64,000 nucleotides of DNA, from positions 35,267-99,266 of the forward strand of contig JAYZDF010000104.1 in NCBI GenBank assembly GCA_036337945.1, written 5' to 3'. Each line of letters opens with the position of its first letter. Position 1 is the stretch's first letter. A model generated the notes under the pieces. It was not told where the DNA came from. It searched no databases and saw nothing but the letters and a program-made list of their open reading frames with translations. The position numbers and the translations under genes were made by a program. Source of the stretch: JAYZDF01 sp036337945. GTDB lineage: Bacteria; Myxococcota; Kuafuiibacteriia; Kuafuiibacteriales; Kuafuiibacteriaceae. Below are positions 17,605 to 26,429 of the stretch, piece after piece.

Positions 17605-20600
17605 TTAGCGAGGCGTCAAAGTGAATGACTGACCGGTTGGGAAATCACCCGGGTTGTTACTGCTCGGACGACCATCGCAATTCGGTGAACAACCGTTTTG
17701 CTCTCCGAACTCGCCCGTCTGGTTTTCGTACCCAATCGTCGCATCATATGGGCTGAAATTTTGCGCGGCAAAGATGAACTCGGTTGGACCGTAGATCAGC
17801 GTTATCTCATTCGTACCCTCAGAGAGTACAACTTGGAAGTTCCAGTAACGGAAGCCTTGATTCAACTGACGCTGTTCGTAATGACCTAGATTTTGCCATT
17901 GAACGATCAATTCTCGATTCGGAGCCATTCCTCGTACATCGTAAGATAGGCTCGAGTTCAACGGCTGACCCTGTTGCGTGGTTCGATTGGACAAGAAAAT
18001 GAGATCATCCCAGAAAGGCGCAACAAATCCATTTGGAGCATCGGTCTGCGGAATAGTTTGATTGCTGGCATAGGTCGCATAAGGCACGACATCCATAAAT
18101 AAGATGCCATTAACACTTGCGGTCACCGAAGAGGTTGGAACTCCGTAGTACTCAAACGGGAACGGAATATCGATCACGGCTAGTCCATCGTCCGTATTGT
18201 CGACAACAGCTCCGCTTTGATTTTCATTCTGCGGATTCAAAGTCGTCGCGGCCATTGAGTCTAGAGGTGAGTACATCGATGCAACGGGCATCGCTGTGTC
18301 GTACCCCGGGAACACACAGTTCGACTGGCAGCCGTCACCGTTGGTCGTGTTTCCATCGTCACACTCTTCGACACCGACCTGGAGATATCCGTCACCACAA
18401 ATCGCTGAAATACACCCGTCCACGCAGGCATCGCTGTTGTCAAAGTTGGCATCATCGCATTCTTCTTGACCCATCCAAGTGAAACCGTCACCGCAGAACG
18501 CAGAGCGACATCCGTCAGTACATGCATCTTCATTCGACATGTTGCCATCGTCGCAGGCTTCGTTCGCGTCGGTCGTTGAATCACCGCAGGTTTGAGACAA
18601 GCAATATGGGGTATAGGTAATGCGAATCTGAGAACCATTCGCAGGCACATTCCCATCCGTGAAAAGAACTGTCTGGTCGACCGCATTATAATTCCATACA
18701 GCTTGCATCATGCCATTTTGCGCCGGCACGTTTGTTCCATCAACCGTGACAGCAATCGTAGAAGGCAGCGGCTCGGCAGACAGGGCGAATTCTGACCCAC
18801 CGAAGAGGTACTCAGCGAGTGTGGCGAGGTTGGGTCCCATAGGCTCGCAGAATGAAAGGTTCAGACCATTCCCAACGCGAGTCACAAGCTCGGCATAACG
18901 AGGAGAGTCATTGGCGTCGCCATAACCTCCTTGATTCACTGGCCAATCACAATCCTGGGTCGGTGGGCCAACGATGGTTGATGCAGAAAAGTTTCCGGCA
19001 CCTGCGGCCGCTTCAAAGGCATTGATCGCGTCTTCAATGCTCCCGCCAAGTTCAGCGTTCGATGATTGGTCATCCTCACTGCTCAAGATAATCACGACCA
19101 AGTCAGCATCATTGCGTAAGAAGCCGTTATTGGACCCAGTCGAAAGAGGTGGTGTGACCGCGCGAAGCGCAGCGGCGATGCCGCTCTCCCGAGTTGGGTC
19201 GCCGTTGTCGCCGACTTCGATACGTGTCTCAACTTCGTCGATGTAGTTCGCCGTATTGCTCGATACGAAAGCGGGGCTGCCTATCATTTGCCCCTGACGA
19301 TTCGGGCTGACCATATCGGTTGTGACGACGGCAAAGTGTAGATCGACACCACGGTTCACCAAAGTGTTTGAAAAAGCCGAGAAAGTATCGGAAAGCGCAT
19401 CTTGCGCCTCAGTCATATCCGGGGAGTCATCGATGACGAATAAAACGTCAGCCTTCGGCGACGTAAAGTCAGTGACATCCGTTCGAGCGGGTTGGGAGGC
19501 GCCCTCACCAGTCAAATTGACAATGGTTGGTGACGCCTGTCCATCCACGACGACACTCAATTGAGCAGTCTTCACGCCGAGAGCTTGTGGGTCAAACTCA
19601 ATATTCACCGTATAGGTTTCAAGTCGGTCTAATGCAGTGTTCGCTGGGACCGCTGGACTGATCGCAAAATCGGTCGCGTCGGGCCCGACCAGATTTACCG
19701 AACGAATCTCAAGCTCTTGAGTTCCGACGTTCGTCAACTCAACCGACCGAACTTGGGCGGCCGCTGCGCAGCCGACCGGGGTTTGACCAAAATCTACGCT
19801 GCTGGGCGACGCCACCAAATTGATGTCTCCGCCTGCGCCACTCAGGCTCGCAGTGAGCGTGGAAGTCATCGGGTTGTTGAAGCTCACAGCTATCAAGCCG
19901 GCGCTGGTTTGTGGGGCCGTCGGTGTAAAGACGACATCAAAAGTAACGCTATTGCCGCCCGCGATCGAGTCGCCACTTGCAGGCAGACCTTCGAGTCGAA
20001 AATCCATCGAGGTCCCGCCCGCGAAAGAGACGTTGTCGATGATACAATCGCTCGCGCCTTGGTTTTGTACTAAGAAGCTTGCCCGTTGAGCACGACCTAA
20101 AGAGACAAGCCCAAAATCATAGGTCGAAGGAGAAAGCTCCGCGGTACAAATTTGGATGTCCAAAAATTCAGCGGCGAGAGTCACGTCGATACTCGGGGTG
20201 TCCGCATCGTTACTCGTAATTTCCAGTGTACCCGTTTGTGCACCAGCAGTCGCGGCCGAAGCTTGGACTGTTAGCCTTGTAGAATCGCCTGCATCAACGT
20301 TTGCGGGGAGTGTTGACACGACCGAAAAGGCAGAGCCGGTTACGTTCGCGTTGATCACAAGTTCTTCGGTACCGTTATTCGTACAAACGACTTCTTCAGT
20401 GAGTTGAGCGTTTAGGCCTCCGATGCCGAAGTCTAAGCTGAGTGGGGTACATTCAATGTCGGGTCCCCCACCTTTTCCGTTGAGCGTCACCCGCTCTTCA
20501 AAAACTGTAGGTGAAGTTCCATTGATGACTAAAGTCGCGGTGTCGTCTTGAAAATCGGTTGGGCAATATTCAACAGAAATATTAGCAGAAGAACCTGCCC

Positions 20601-21309
20601 CAACAGTGATAGGAAGCATTTGTTGAGCTAACGTGAAAACGCTAGAGGTATCACCCTCGATATTGAGATTCGAAATCGCTTCATCCAGGTTTCCACTGTT
20701 TTGGCAGATGACATCACTTGTGCTGCATTGACCAGGGTTGACCGAACCGAAGTCAACAGGGCTGGCACAAGAAACTCCAGTTGCAATACCGGTTGCTTCA
20801 AGCGTGATCGCGACGGGGCAATTTCCCATACATGAATCAAGAGCAAGACTCGCGAATATCTCGCCCACGCTCGACGTCGAGACAGTGAGTGATACCTGAA
20901 CTGTTTCTCCAACACCCAGAACGAAGACGCCGTTCTCATTCGTCGTACTAATGGTTCGCGTGAAGCGTTCTGCATCGCGACCAGATGGTTCCGACAAAGA
21001 GACACGAACCGGACTCATTTGAGGATTCTTGACCGTCAAAATGAATGTCGCAGTGGAGCTGACAACCACTTCGCCAAAATCTACTCGGGTCGTATTGAGT
21101 TCAACCTCTCCGGCCATAACCGAAGCATCAACCCCTGGAGAACCTGCGTCGGGCGCATCTGATGAACCCGCATCAGCTGGTGGGGTCACTGCCGCATCTT
21201 TGGCTTGGTTAGGATTGGTCAGATCTGCTGTCTCCGATTCGGAACATGCGATCATTCCAAAACTCAAAACACTCGATAAGAACAAAATGTGTCCTGTCGT
21301 CACTCTCAT
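17605..21309 (-). CDS. Large lipoprotein: Hydin-type repeats, vWA, Cys-rich DUF4215 repeats, NIDO-like end
   Basis: A 1234-residue lipoprotein (signal ending GMIACSES). Order of parts: an Asp-Ala linker; five choice-of-anchor-D/ASPM-SPD2-Hydin-like beta repeats each with a xVDFGxV core (about 70-600); a vWA-like domain starting KADVLFVIDDSPDMTEAQDA (about 615-800, MIDAS reading D-D-S-P-D); three DUF4215 Myxococcus cysteine-rich repeats (CGDSTTDANEACDDGN and copies, about 905-1000); and a final beta domain with FPFEYYGVP and APFWDDLIF, like nidogen-type domains. It is probably surface-exposed, in adhesion or structure. It shares the last domain with the protein at 58054-62160. PhyH is coupled downstream. 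Confidence 0.85.
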   Translation of the reverse strand: MRVTTGHILFLSSVLSFGMIACSESETADLTNPNQAKDAAVTPPADAGSSDAPDAGSPGVDASVMAGEVELNTTRVDFGEVVVSSTATFILTVKNPQMSPVRVSLSEPSGRDAERFTRTISTTNENGVFVLGVGETVQVSLTVSTSSVGEIFASLALDSCMGNCPVAITLEATGIATGVSCASPVDFGSVNPGQCSTSDVICQNSGNLDEAISNLNIEGDTSSVFTLAQQMLPITVGAGSSANISVEYCPTDFQDDTATLVINGTSPTVFEERVTLNGKGGGPDIECTPLSLDFGIGGLNAQLTEEVVCTNNGTEELVINANVTGSAFSVVSTLPANVDAGDSTRLTVQASAATAGAQTGTLEITSNDADTPSIDVTLAAEFLDIQICTAELSPSTYDFGLVSLGRAQRASFLVQNQGASDCIIDNVSFAGGTSMDFRLEGLPASGDSIAGGNSVTFDVVFTPTAPQTSAGLIAVSFNNPMTSTLTASLSGAGGDINLVASPSSVDFGQTPVGCAAAAQVRSVELTNVGTQELEIRSVNLVGPDATDFAISPAVPANTALDRLETYTVNIEFDPQALGVKTAQLSVVVDGQASPTIVNLTGEGASQPARTDVTDFTSPKADVLFVIDDSPDMTEAQDALSDTFSAFSNTLVNRGVDLHFAVVTTDMVSPNRQGQMIGSPAFVSSNTANYIDEVETRIEVGDNGDPTRESGIAAALRAVTPPLSTGSNNGFLRNDADLVVIILSSEDDQSSNAELGGSIEDAINAFEAAAGAGNFSASTIVGPPTQDCDWPVNQGGYGDANDSPRYAELVTRVGNGLNLSFCEPMGPNLATLAEYLFGGSEFALSAEPLPSTIAVTVDGTNVPAQNGMMQAVWNYNAVDQTVLFTDGNVPANGSQIRITYTPYCLSQTCGDSTTDANEACDDGNMSNEDACTDGCRSAFCGDGFTWMGQEECDDANFDNSDACVDGCISAICGDGYLQVGVEECDDGNTTNGDGCQSNCVFPGYDTAMPVASMYSPLDSMAATTLNPQNENQSGAVVDNTDDGLAVIDIPFPFEYYGVPTSSVTASVNGILFMDVVPYATYASNQTIPQTDAPNGFVAPFWDDLIFLSNRTTQQGQPLNSSLSYDVRGMAPNRELIVQWQNLGHYEQRQLNQGFRYWNFQVVLSEGTNEITLIYGPTEFIFAAQNFSPYDATIGYENQTGEFGEQNGCSPNCDGRPSSNNPGDFPTGQSFTLTPR

Positions 21310-21355
21310 ATGAACTGGAGTTTACATCGAATAAGGCCTATAAAAGCAATCCCCC

Positions 21356-21378
21356 AGCTATCCGTTAGGATAAGAGCT
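21356..21378 (-). terminator. Possible weak terminator hairpin
   Basis: In the 130-base gap between the lipoprotein at 21440-22042 and the next gene on the same strand. AGCT-ATCC and GGAT-AGCT arms pair around GTTA with a three-base bulge. On the minus strand a GGGGGATTGCTTTTA stretch follows, only loosely U-rich. It could instead be a 5' leader structure of the 1234-residue lipoprotein gene. Confidence 0.3.
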
Positions 21379-21439
21379 ATCGACGGACTCGAAGGCTAAA
21401 ATGTGAAGGTATTCCTGTAATATTCAGAGGGATAGGCAG

Positions 21440-22042
21440 CTAAAGGAGGCTTGCGGTGATGTCTAAAGTAAAGATGACGTCGACATCGAAGTCGGTAGGC
21501 TCAGACTGCTTGTCGGTCCATCCGACGACTTTTACGGAAAGTTCCGGTTGATTGAAGATCAAATCAATGAGGGCTGATTTCTGTTCCGTGGTCATATCCA
21601 GGGTCAAACCCCCACGGTCGTTTGAATCTTGATCGGTTGTGTCCGTAGGAATAAGTGGAATCGCTTCAAAGCAGGCGCTGGCCTTTGATTCCTTACAGGG
21701 TCTGGCTCGATCAATTTCATAGTCGACCGCAGCACTGTCGGCTTTGGCGGCAACGTAGACTTTGCCCCAGGCGAACTTGGCGGCGTTGGTTTGGCCGATA
21801 CGAGTCAGGACGACGGACATGTTCCGAATCTGAATCTCACCTTGTTCGATTCGATCTCGGTTGTTTCGGATGTCTTCATTGTCATCAGGACGATAGATTT
21901 CTTCCGATTCGAAAGCACCTTTGTCAGAAATGACAGAAAAATTGAGACGAAGTTTGACGGTCTCTTGCAGAGTATCGAATCCACATCCAGAAAGCATGAG
22001 CACGGAAGTGATAAGGGCGAAGGGCAAACGAAGTCGATTCAT
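21440..22042 (-). CDS. Small lipoprotein of unknown function
   Basis: A 200-residue lipoprotein, MNRLRLPFALITSVLMLSGC with an LSGC lipobox. The rest is predicted beta/alpha with paired Cys (RPCKESKASACFE). No family is recognised. The frame is open to 22114, overlapping the transporter gene, but the ATG at 22042 starts the signal peptide directly and leaves a 58-base gap. It sits behind the DASS transporter and before a 130-base gap that precedes the large repeat lipoprotein. Confidence 0.7.
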   Translation of the reverse strand: MNRLRLPFALITSVLMLSGCGFDTLQETVKLRLNFSVISDKGAFESEEIYRPDDNEDIRNNRDRIEQGEIQIRNMSVVLTRIGQTNAAKFAWGKVYVAAKADSAAVDYEIDRARPCKESKASACFEAIPLIPTDTTDQDSNDRGGLTLDMTTEQKSALIDLIFNQPELSVKVVGWTDKQSEPTDFDVDVIFTLDITASLL

Positions 22043-22100
22043 CGGGGGGAACCTAACACAAAGCCATCTTGTCGGTCGAACCAGATCGTGACAGCACGAA

Positions 22101-23570
22101 CTATCCATAAACAAAGAGACTTACACTAGTGATTACCCCCCAAGCGATCAGATTAATCCAAAATCCAACCCGGACCATGTCCCAAATACGAATTCGACCT
22201 GTTCCAAAGATAATCGCATTCGGTCCAGTGGCTGCGGGCATCATGAAAGCACAAGAACAAGCCAGAGCACAGGGAACGAGCAGCACCCGTGGATCAATCT
22301 GAATCTTTTGAGCCGTCAATGCCAAAATCGGCATGGCTATATTAGAAAGTGCCGTATTGCTGATGACCTCAGTTCCAAAGGTTGCGGCAAGGGCTGCGCT
22401 CCCAACAAAGACAGCCTGGGAGCTATCGCCGAGTAGCGCGAGCTGCGAGCCGAGCCATTCTGACAAACCGGTGAGCGTGAAACCTTTCGCAAGCGCTATA
22501 CCGCCACCAAAAAGAAGAACCAAATCCCAAGGCACTTTGACGGCCGTTGCCCAAGGAAGAAGCTTACTTCGATCGGGCTCACCAGAAGGTAACGAAAATG
22601 CGATGACCGCCGCAAACATGGCGACCGTTCCATCGTCAGGTGCTTTACCAAGACCGAAGAGTGACGCCCAACCTGGAATACTAACTCCGTCGCCCAACGA
22701 AAACCCCTTGCGAGTCATCCAAAAAAAAGCAGCAAGACCGAAAACCGATAAAGCTCGCTTTTCAATCGAACGCCATGGACCAAGACGTTTAAGTTCTTCG
22801 CGAATCATCGGAGCAGCTCCAAGGTTAAGCTGGTCGGGGATTTTGAGCGCGATGCGAGTCAAAACGAACCACATCACGGGCACCAAAAGACAGACAATTG
22901 GAATGGCAATACTTGCCCAAGACAAAAAGGAGAGCTCAGGTCCTTGAGGATAAAGTTCCTCAAGCGCAGCCATCGCAATGACATTAGGAGGTGTGCCAAT
23001 AGGCGTACCCATTCCTCCGATCGACGCACCGTACCCCATGCCTAAGAGCACAGCGAGTACAAATGGTCGCGCTTCTTCACCTTCTGCCTCTAACGCTCGG
23101 TCGACGATCGCCAAAACGATCGGCATCATAATCAGTGTCGACGCCGTATTAGAAATCCACATGGACATGGCAGCGGTTGCCACTGCGAAACCTAAAACAA
23201 GGCGAGAGGGAGATGTTCCAACCAAAAGAAGAACGTGCAAGGCAATGCGACGATGAACACCAGACCGCTCAACCGCTAATGCAAGCAAGAATCCGCCCAA
23301 CAACAAAAGAATAAACGAGGATGCGTAGGAAGGTGCTATCTGTTTCGCGGTTGCAATTCCAAGCAGTGGAAAACTTGCGGCAGGTATAAGCGCTGTCGCG
23401 CCAAGTGGTAGTGCTTCGGTCACCCACCAGACGCCGACAATGATTGTCACGCCAAGCGCTCGAAACGCCTCTACACTCAAACCGTCCGGACGGGGAAGTA
23501 CAGACGCAAATACTATGAAAAAAAGTCCAAAGACTAAGCCGGTCCAAAAACCGATCCGCGAGGCGGTCAT
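22101..23570 (-). CDS. SLC13/DASS family anion transporter
   Basis: A 489-residue inner-membrane protein with about 11-12 hydrophobic helices. The two family hairpin motifs are clear: ISNTASTLIMMP followed by GTPIGTPPNVIAM in the first half, and ISNTALSNIAMP plus PAATGPNAIIFG in the second. The paired SNT motifs bind Na+ and carboxylate in DASS proteins such as VcINDY, so this is probably a Na+-coupled dicarboxylate (or sulfate) symporter. Its ATG lies three bases after the stop of the S1-repeat protein, an unexpected partner, so the two are probably cotranscribed. Confidence 0.9.
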   Translation of the reverse strand: MTASRIGFWTGLVFGLFFIVFASVLPRPDGLSVEAFRALGVTIIVGVWWVTEALPLGATALIPAASFPLLGIATAKQIAPSYASSFILLLLGGFLLALAVERSGVHRRIALHVLLLVGTSPSRLVLGFAVATAAMSMWISNTASTLIMMPIVLAIVDRALEAEGEEARPFVLAVLLGMGYGASIGGMGTPIGTPPNVIAMAALEELYPQGPELSFLSWASIAIPIVCLLVPVMWFVLTRIALKIPDQLNLGAAPMIREELKRLGPWRSIEKRALSVFGLAAFFWMTRKGFSLGDGVSIPGWASLFGLGKAPDDGTVAMFAAVIAFSLPSGEPDRSKLLPWATAVKVPWDLVLLFGGGIALAKGFTLTGLSEWLGSQLALLGDSSQAVFVGSAALAATFGTEVISNTALSNIAMPILALTAQKIQIDPRVLLVPCALACSCAFMMPAATGPNAIIFGTGRIRIWDMVRVGFWINLIAWGVITSVSLFVYG

Positions 23571-23573
23571 GCC

Positions 23574-25196
23574 CTACTTTAGCTTACCTTTGAACAAATC
23601 TGCAAAAGTACCGAGACCAGAGTTGCCGCCCTCTTTATCCATGTAGTTCGCGTAAAGTGCTCTTTCTTCGGCTTCGGCCACTCGGCGAATCGACAAACGA
23701 ATCCGGCCTGACTTCTTCTCAGCTTCAATGACGGAGACTTTCAGCTGCTGCCCTACTTTGAACTCTTTCGTGAGGTCAGAGCCACGAGAGGTTCCGGTTT
23801 CTGCGGATGGGACCAGACCACGGGCGCCGCTATCAAGTTGGACAAACAAACCGAAGCTCTCAATCTTTTCAATCGTTCCAGTACAAATCTGGCCTGAGCC
23901 CAGTTCGCCCGCCAGCTGCTGACGAGTTTTGACCAAGGAAAGACCAATTCGACGTTTCTTCCAGTCGAGTGCAATGACAGTAGCCTCGACCTCATCACCC
24001 TCTTTGACCAAGTCGCGGGGATTTTTAACACGCTCATTACTAAGGTTCGAGACGTGAATCAGACCATCAATTCCGGGCATGATTTCAACAAAAACACCGA
24101 AATCCTGGATGCGTTGAATACGCCCACGAACTTTCTGGCCATTCTTCAGGCTTGCTTCGGCGGCCTTCCAAGGATCATCATGCAGCGCCTTGATAGAAAG
24201 GCTGATTTTTTTCGCGCCATTTTTACCGTCTTCGATCTTTAGAATTTTGACACTGGTCTCTTCGCCAACGCTCAATTTCTCACGTGGTTTCTTGATGTGC
24301 TCGTGAGTGATTTCGGAAACATGGACAAGACCTTCGATACCGCCAATGTCCATGAATGCGCCGTAGTCTTTTAGAGTTGTGACCTTGCCGATGCAAACCT
24401 GACCGACTTCAAGTCGCCCCATCAGTTCGTCTAGTTTCTTCTGCTTTTCTTCCTCAAGAATCGAGCGTCGAGAAACAACAACGTTTCGGCCGTTATTTTT
24501 GAATTCCGAAATTTTGAATTGAAGCCGTTGACCGAGGTATTGAGAAGGATCATTACAGAATCGAAGTTCGATCTGCGAAATCGGACAGAAGGCGCGCAAC
24601 CCTCCAACTTCTACTTCAAGACCGCCCTTGTTGCTGCCTGTGACTTTTCCTTCAATTGGCAACCCTGCTTCAAACGCAAGCCGTACGGTCTCGCGGTTCT
24701 TCGCACTGTCTGCACCGATTGCTTTACCAAGTTTGACCTGACCACCTTCAACACTGACGACGCGAGCTTCAATCTCGTCGCCTTCACCGACCGAGACTTC
24801 ACCGTTTTCATCGAGAAAATCGGCTTTACTGATAACACCTTCGGCTTTGCCGCCCATATCAACAAAAATTGAGTCATGTGAAAACCCAACAACTTTCGCT
24901 TGAACAATCTTACCGGGTCGCATGCCCCCTGTGGAACGCTTCGTTGTAGACTTCGATTGCTTTTCAGCAAGTGCAAATAGCTCCGCGAAAGACATCTCAT
25001 CTTCGGGTAACGACGGTGCTGCGCTATCTGCGGAAGCATTTTCAGAGCCCGTAGATTCGGCGTCTGCAGCTTCTCCTTCAGAAACATCTGTCGCAACCGG
25101 CGTTGCAACTTCTTGTGGAGCCGCAGCCGCCTGATTCTCAGCGAGATCGTCTGATGGGTTAGGGGTGTTTGTTGTTTCTTCTACTTGGTTTTCCAT
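23574..25196 (-). CDS. rpsA: S1 RNA-binding repeat protein, ribosomal protein S1-like
   Basis: A 540-residue protein with an acidic Ala/Glu-rich N-terminal extension (about 1-90), then five consecutive S1 (OB-fold) repeats. The best are GKVTTLKDYGAFMDIGGIEG, GRIQRIQDFGVFVEIMPGID and GTIEKIESFGLFVQLDSGAR, each followed by HVSE/HVSN-type motifs. Ribosomal protein S1 of proteobacteria usually has six repeats, so this is either the main S1 with a reduced repeat number or an S1 paralogue. The disordered acidic leader (A-E-S rich, residues 1-65) is unusual for S1. It is followed by the DASS transporter at three bases. Confidence 0.82.
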   Translation of the reverse strand: MENQVEETTNTPNPSDDLAENQAAAAPQEVATPVATDVSEGEAADAESTGSENASADSAAPSLPEDEMSFAELFALAEKQSKSTTKRSTGGMRPGKIVQAKVVGFSHDSIFVDMGGKAEGVISKADFLDENGEVSVGEGDEIEARVVSVEGGQVKLGKAIGADSAKNRETVRLAFEAGLPIEGKVTGSNKGGLEVEVGGLRAFCPISQIELRFCNDPSQYLGQRLQFKISEFKNNGRNVVVSRRSILEEEKQKKLDELMGRLEVGQVCIGKVTTLKDYGAFMDIGGIEGLVHVSEITHEHIKKPREKLSVGEETSVKILKIEDGKNGAKKISLSIKALHDDPWKAAEASLKNGQKVRGRIQRIQDFGVFVEIMPGIDGLIHVSNLSNERVKNPRDLVKEGDEVEATVIALDWKKRRIGLSLVKTRQQLAGELGSGQICTGTIEKIESFGLFVQLDSGARGLVPSAETGTSRGSDLTKEFKVGQQLKVSVIEAEKKSGRIRLSIRRVAEAEERALYANYMDKEGGNSGLGTFADLFKGKLK

Positions 25197-25245
25197 TTCT
25201 TCGACATTCCGTCATTCAATTTGCGACAGGACTATTCTCAGTGCC

Positions 25246-25929
25246 CTACATCAATCGTCTCATCTGGTCACCAGGAATCATGACTAATCCAAGTCCTGGT
25301 CCACCAACCTCATATTCCGTGCAAGAAACCCCGATCGGGCTTCCTTCAGAACCAAGTTCACTGTAGCCGTACACGATAAATAAACTCGTTTGGCTTGAGG
25401 CGAAGCGGGTGAAGGTCACGGTAAATTGGTCGTCGGGCTGAGCGATGTCCTGACCCCGCGTATCTAGGATGTTGTGACACATAGAGGTCAAGTCGAGTTT
25501 TTGATTATACACATCATCGCAAGTCCAAGCCTGACCTCCGGATGATTCGGCCGTCACCACAATGCCCGCAAAACTCTGCAGGCTTGCGCTCAAGTTACCG
25601 ACTTTGAAGAGGTAATTGATTGGATCTCCCGAGCCCAGCGCTTCTGGCTCCTCACATTGGCCCAAACGACATATTTTCCTGCTATAGGGTAAACAACCAC
25701 TGCAATTCGAGGGAGCGGTTTTTAAATCTCCGCAGTCCGTCGGTGAATTGCACGTGGCTTGCATCCCTTGCGGGCACAAAGCACGAACACCAGCGTCGAT
25801 CGCCATAGCTGCACCCGAATCGAGACCGTTGGGATCCTGACCACCCGTCGAATCTCCCGAACAACTCATGCCGAACGACATAAGGGATATACAAACAATG
25901 AGTGGGAGATTTTTGGCTGGCTGACGCAT
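25246..25929 (-). CDS. Cys-rich lipoprotein of unknown function
   Basis: A 227-residue lipoprotein: MRQPAKNLPLIVCISLMSFG leads to a MSCSGD lipobox and a Gly/Asp/Ala linker. A compact Cys-rich region (ALCPQGMQATCNSPTDCGDL, SNCSGCLPYSRKICRLGQCE) looks like the Cys modules of myxobacterial lipoproteins. The rest is a beta-rich domain with two more Cys (WTCDDVYN, SMCHNILD). The ATG at 25929 gives the signal directly; the frame extends to 25962 into tsaE. It follows tsaE by eight bases. No family is known to me. Confidence 0.72.
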   Translation of the reverse strand: MRQPAKNLPLIVCISLMSFGMSCSGDSTGGQDPNGLDSGAAMAIDAGVRALCPQGMQATCNSPTDCGDLKTAPSNCSGCLPYSRKICRLGQCEEPEALGSGDPINYLFKVGNLSASLQSFAGIVVTAESSGGQAWTCDDVYNQKLDLTSMCHNILDTRGQDIAQPDDQFTVTFTRFASSQTSLFIVYGYSELGSEGSPIGVSCTEYEVGGPGLGLVMIPGDQMRRLM

Positions 25930-25937
25930 GGGTGAGG

Positions 25938-26426
25938 CTATGTCCACACTGCATGCGCCCATGCCGTCAAGACCTCAGAGTGCGGAGTCACGGAAATTTT
26001 TCTTTCTGACTCTGAGATCACCTGAATAAAGACCTCGATCCGCTCTTCCGGGGCAGCTTCTTCAATATTTGACATCCACTCGACCAAGGTCACACCAGGC
26101 GCATAGAAAATGTCTCGGTAACCGATTCCTTCTAGATCGTCCCATCCCACGAGACGGTAAAGATCAAGGTGTCGTACGTTTGGCTCGCCTTCGTAGACTT
26201 GAACAATAGAATACGTGGGTGAAGAGACGTCGGCTTCCCGACCTGGTCCGAGCCCGGACATAAAGCCTCGGACCCACTCCGTTTTACCGGCGCCCAAATC
26301 ACCATCCAAGGTGATAACAATCCGTTCAAATTGCCGAGAAGACAAGGATTGACGCACAGCATTAGCGCACTCGATAGCGTGCGCATGAGTCTCCTCAATC
26401 GAGTTACATTTCCATTCGTACGACAT
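25938..26426 (-). CDS. tsaE: tRNA t6A37 biosynthesis ATPase TsaE
   Basis: A 162-residue P-loop protein of the TsaE/YjeE family. The Walker A motif is GDLGAGKTEWVRGF. The family hallmarks VSSPTYSIVQVYEG and HLDLYRLVGWDDLEGIGY follow, and WMSNIEEAAPEE is the WxE-type motif region near the end. TsaE works with TsaB, TsaC and TsaD in making N6-threonylcarbamoyladenosine at tRNA position 37. It begins three bases after the nnr stop. tsaE next to nnr (yjeE next to yjeF) is a common bacterial gene pair. Confidence 0.93.
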   Translation of the reverse strand: MSYEWKCNSIEETHAHAIECANAVRQSLSSRQFERIVITLDGDLGAGKTEWVRGFMSGLGPGREADVSSPTYSIVQVYEGEPNVRHLDLYRLVGWDDLEGIGYRDIFYAPGVTLVEWMSNIEEAAPEERIEVFIQVISESERKISVTPHSEVLTAWAHAVWT

Positions 26427-26429
26427 CGA

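Noticed and set aside
22333..22947. A 204-residue plus-strand frame opposite the DASS transporter.
   Set aside because: It is antisense to strongly conserved transporter motifs; it is Lys/Pro/Ser-rich with no family match.
24276..24297. Another CACGTG core with T-rich flanks inside the S1 gene.
   Set aside because: The flanks are not palindromic and do not match parS.
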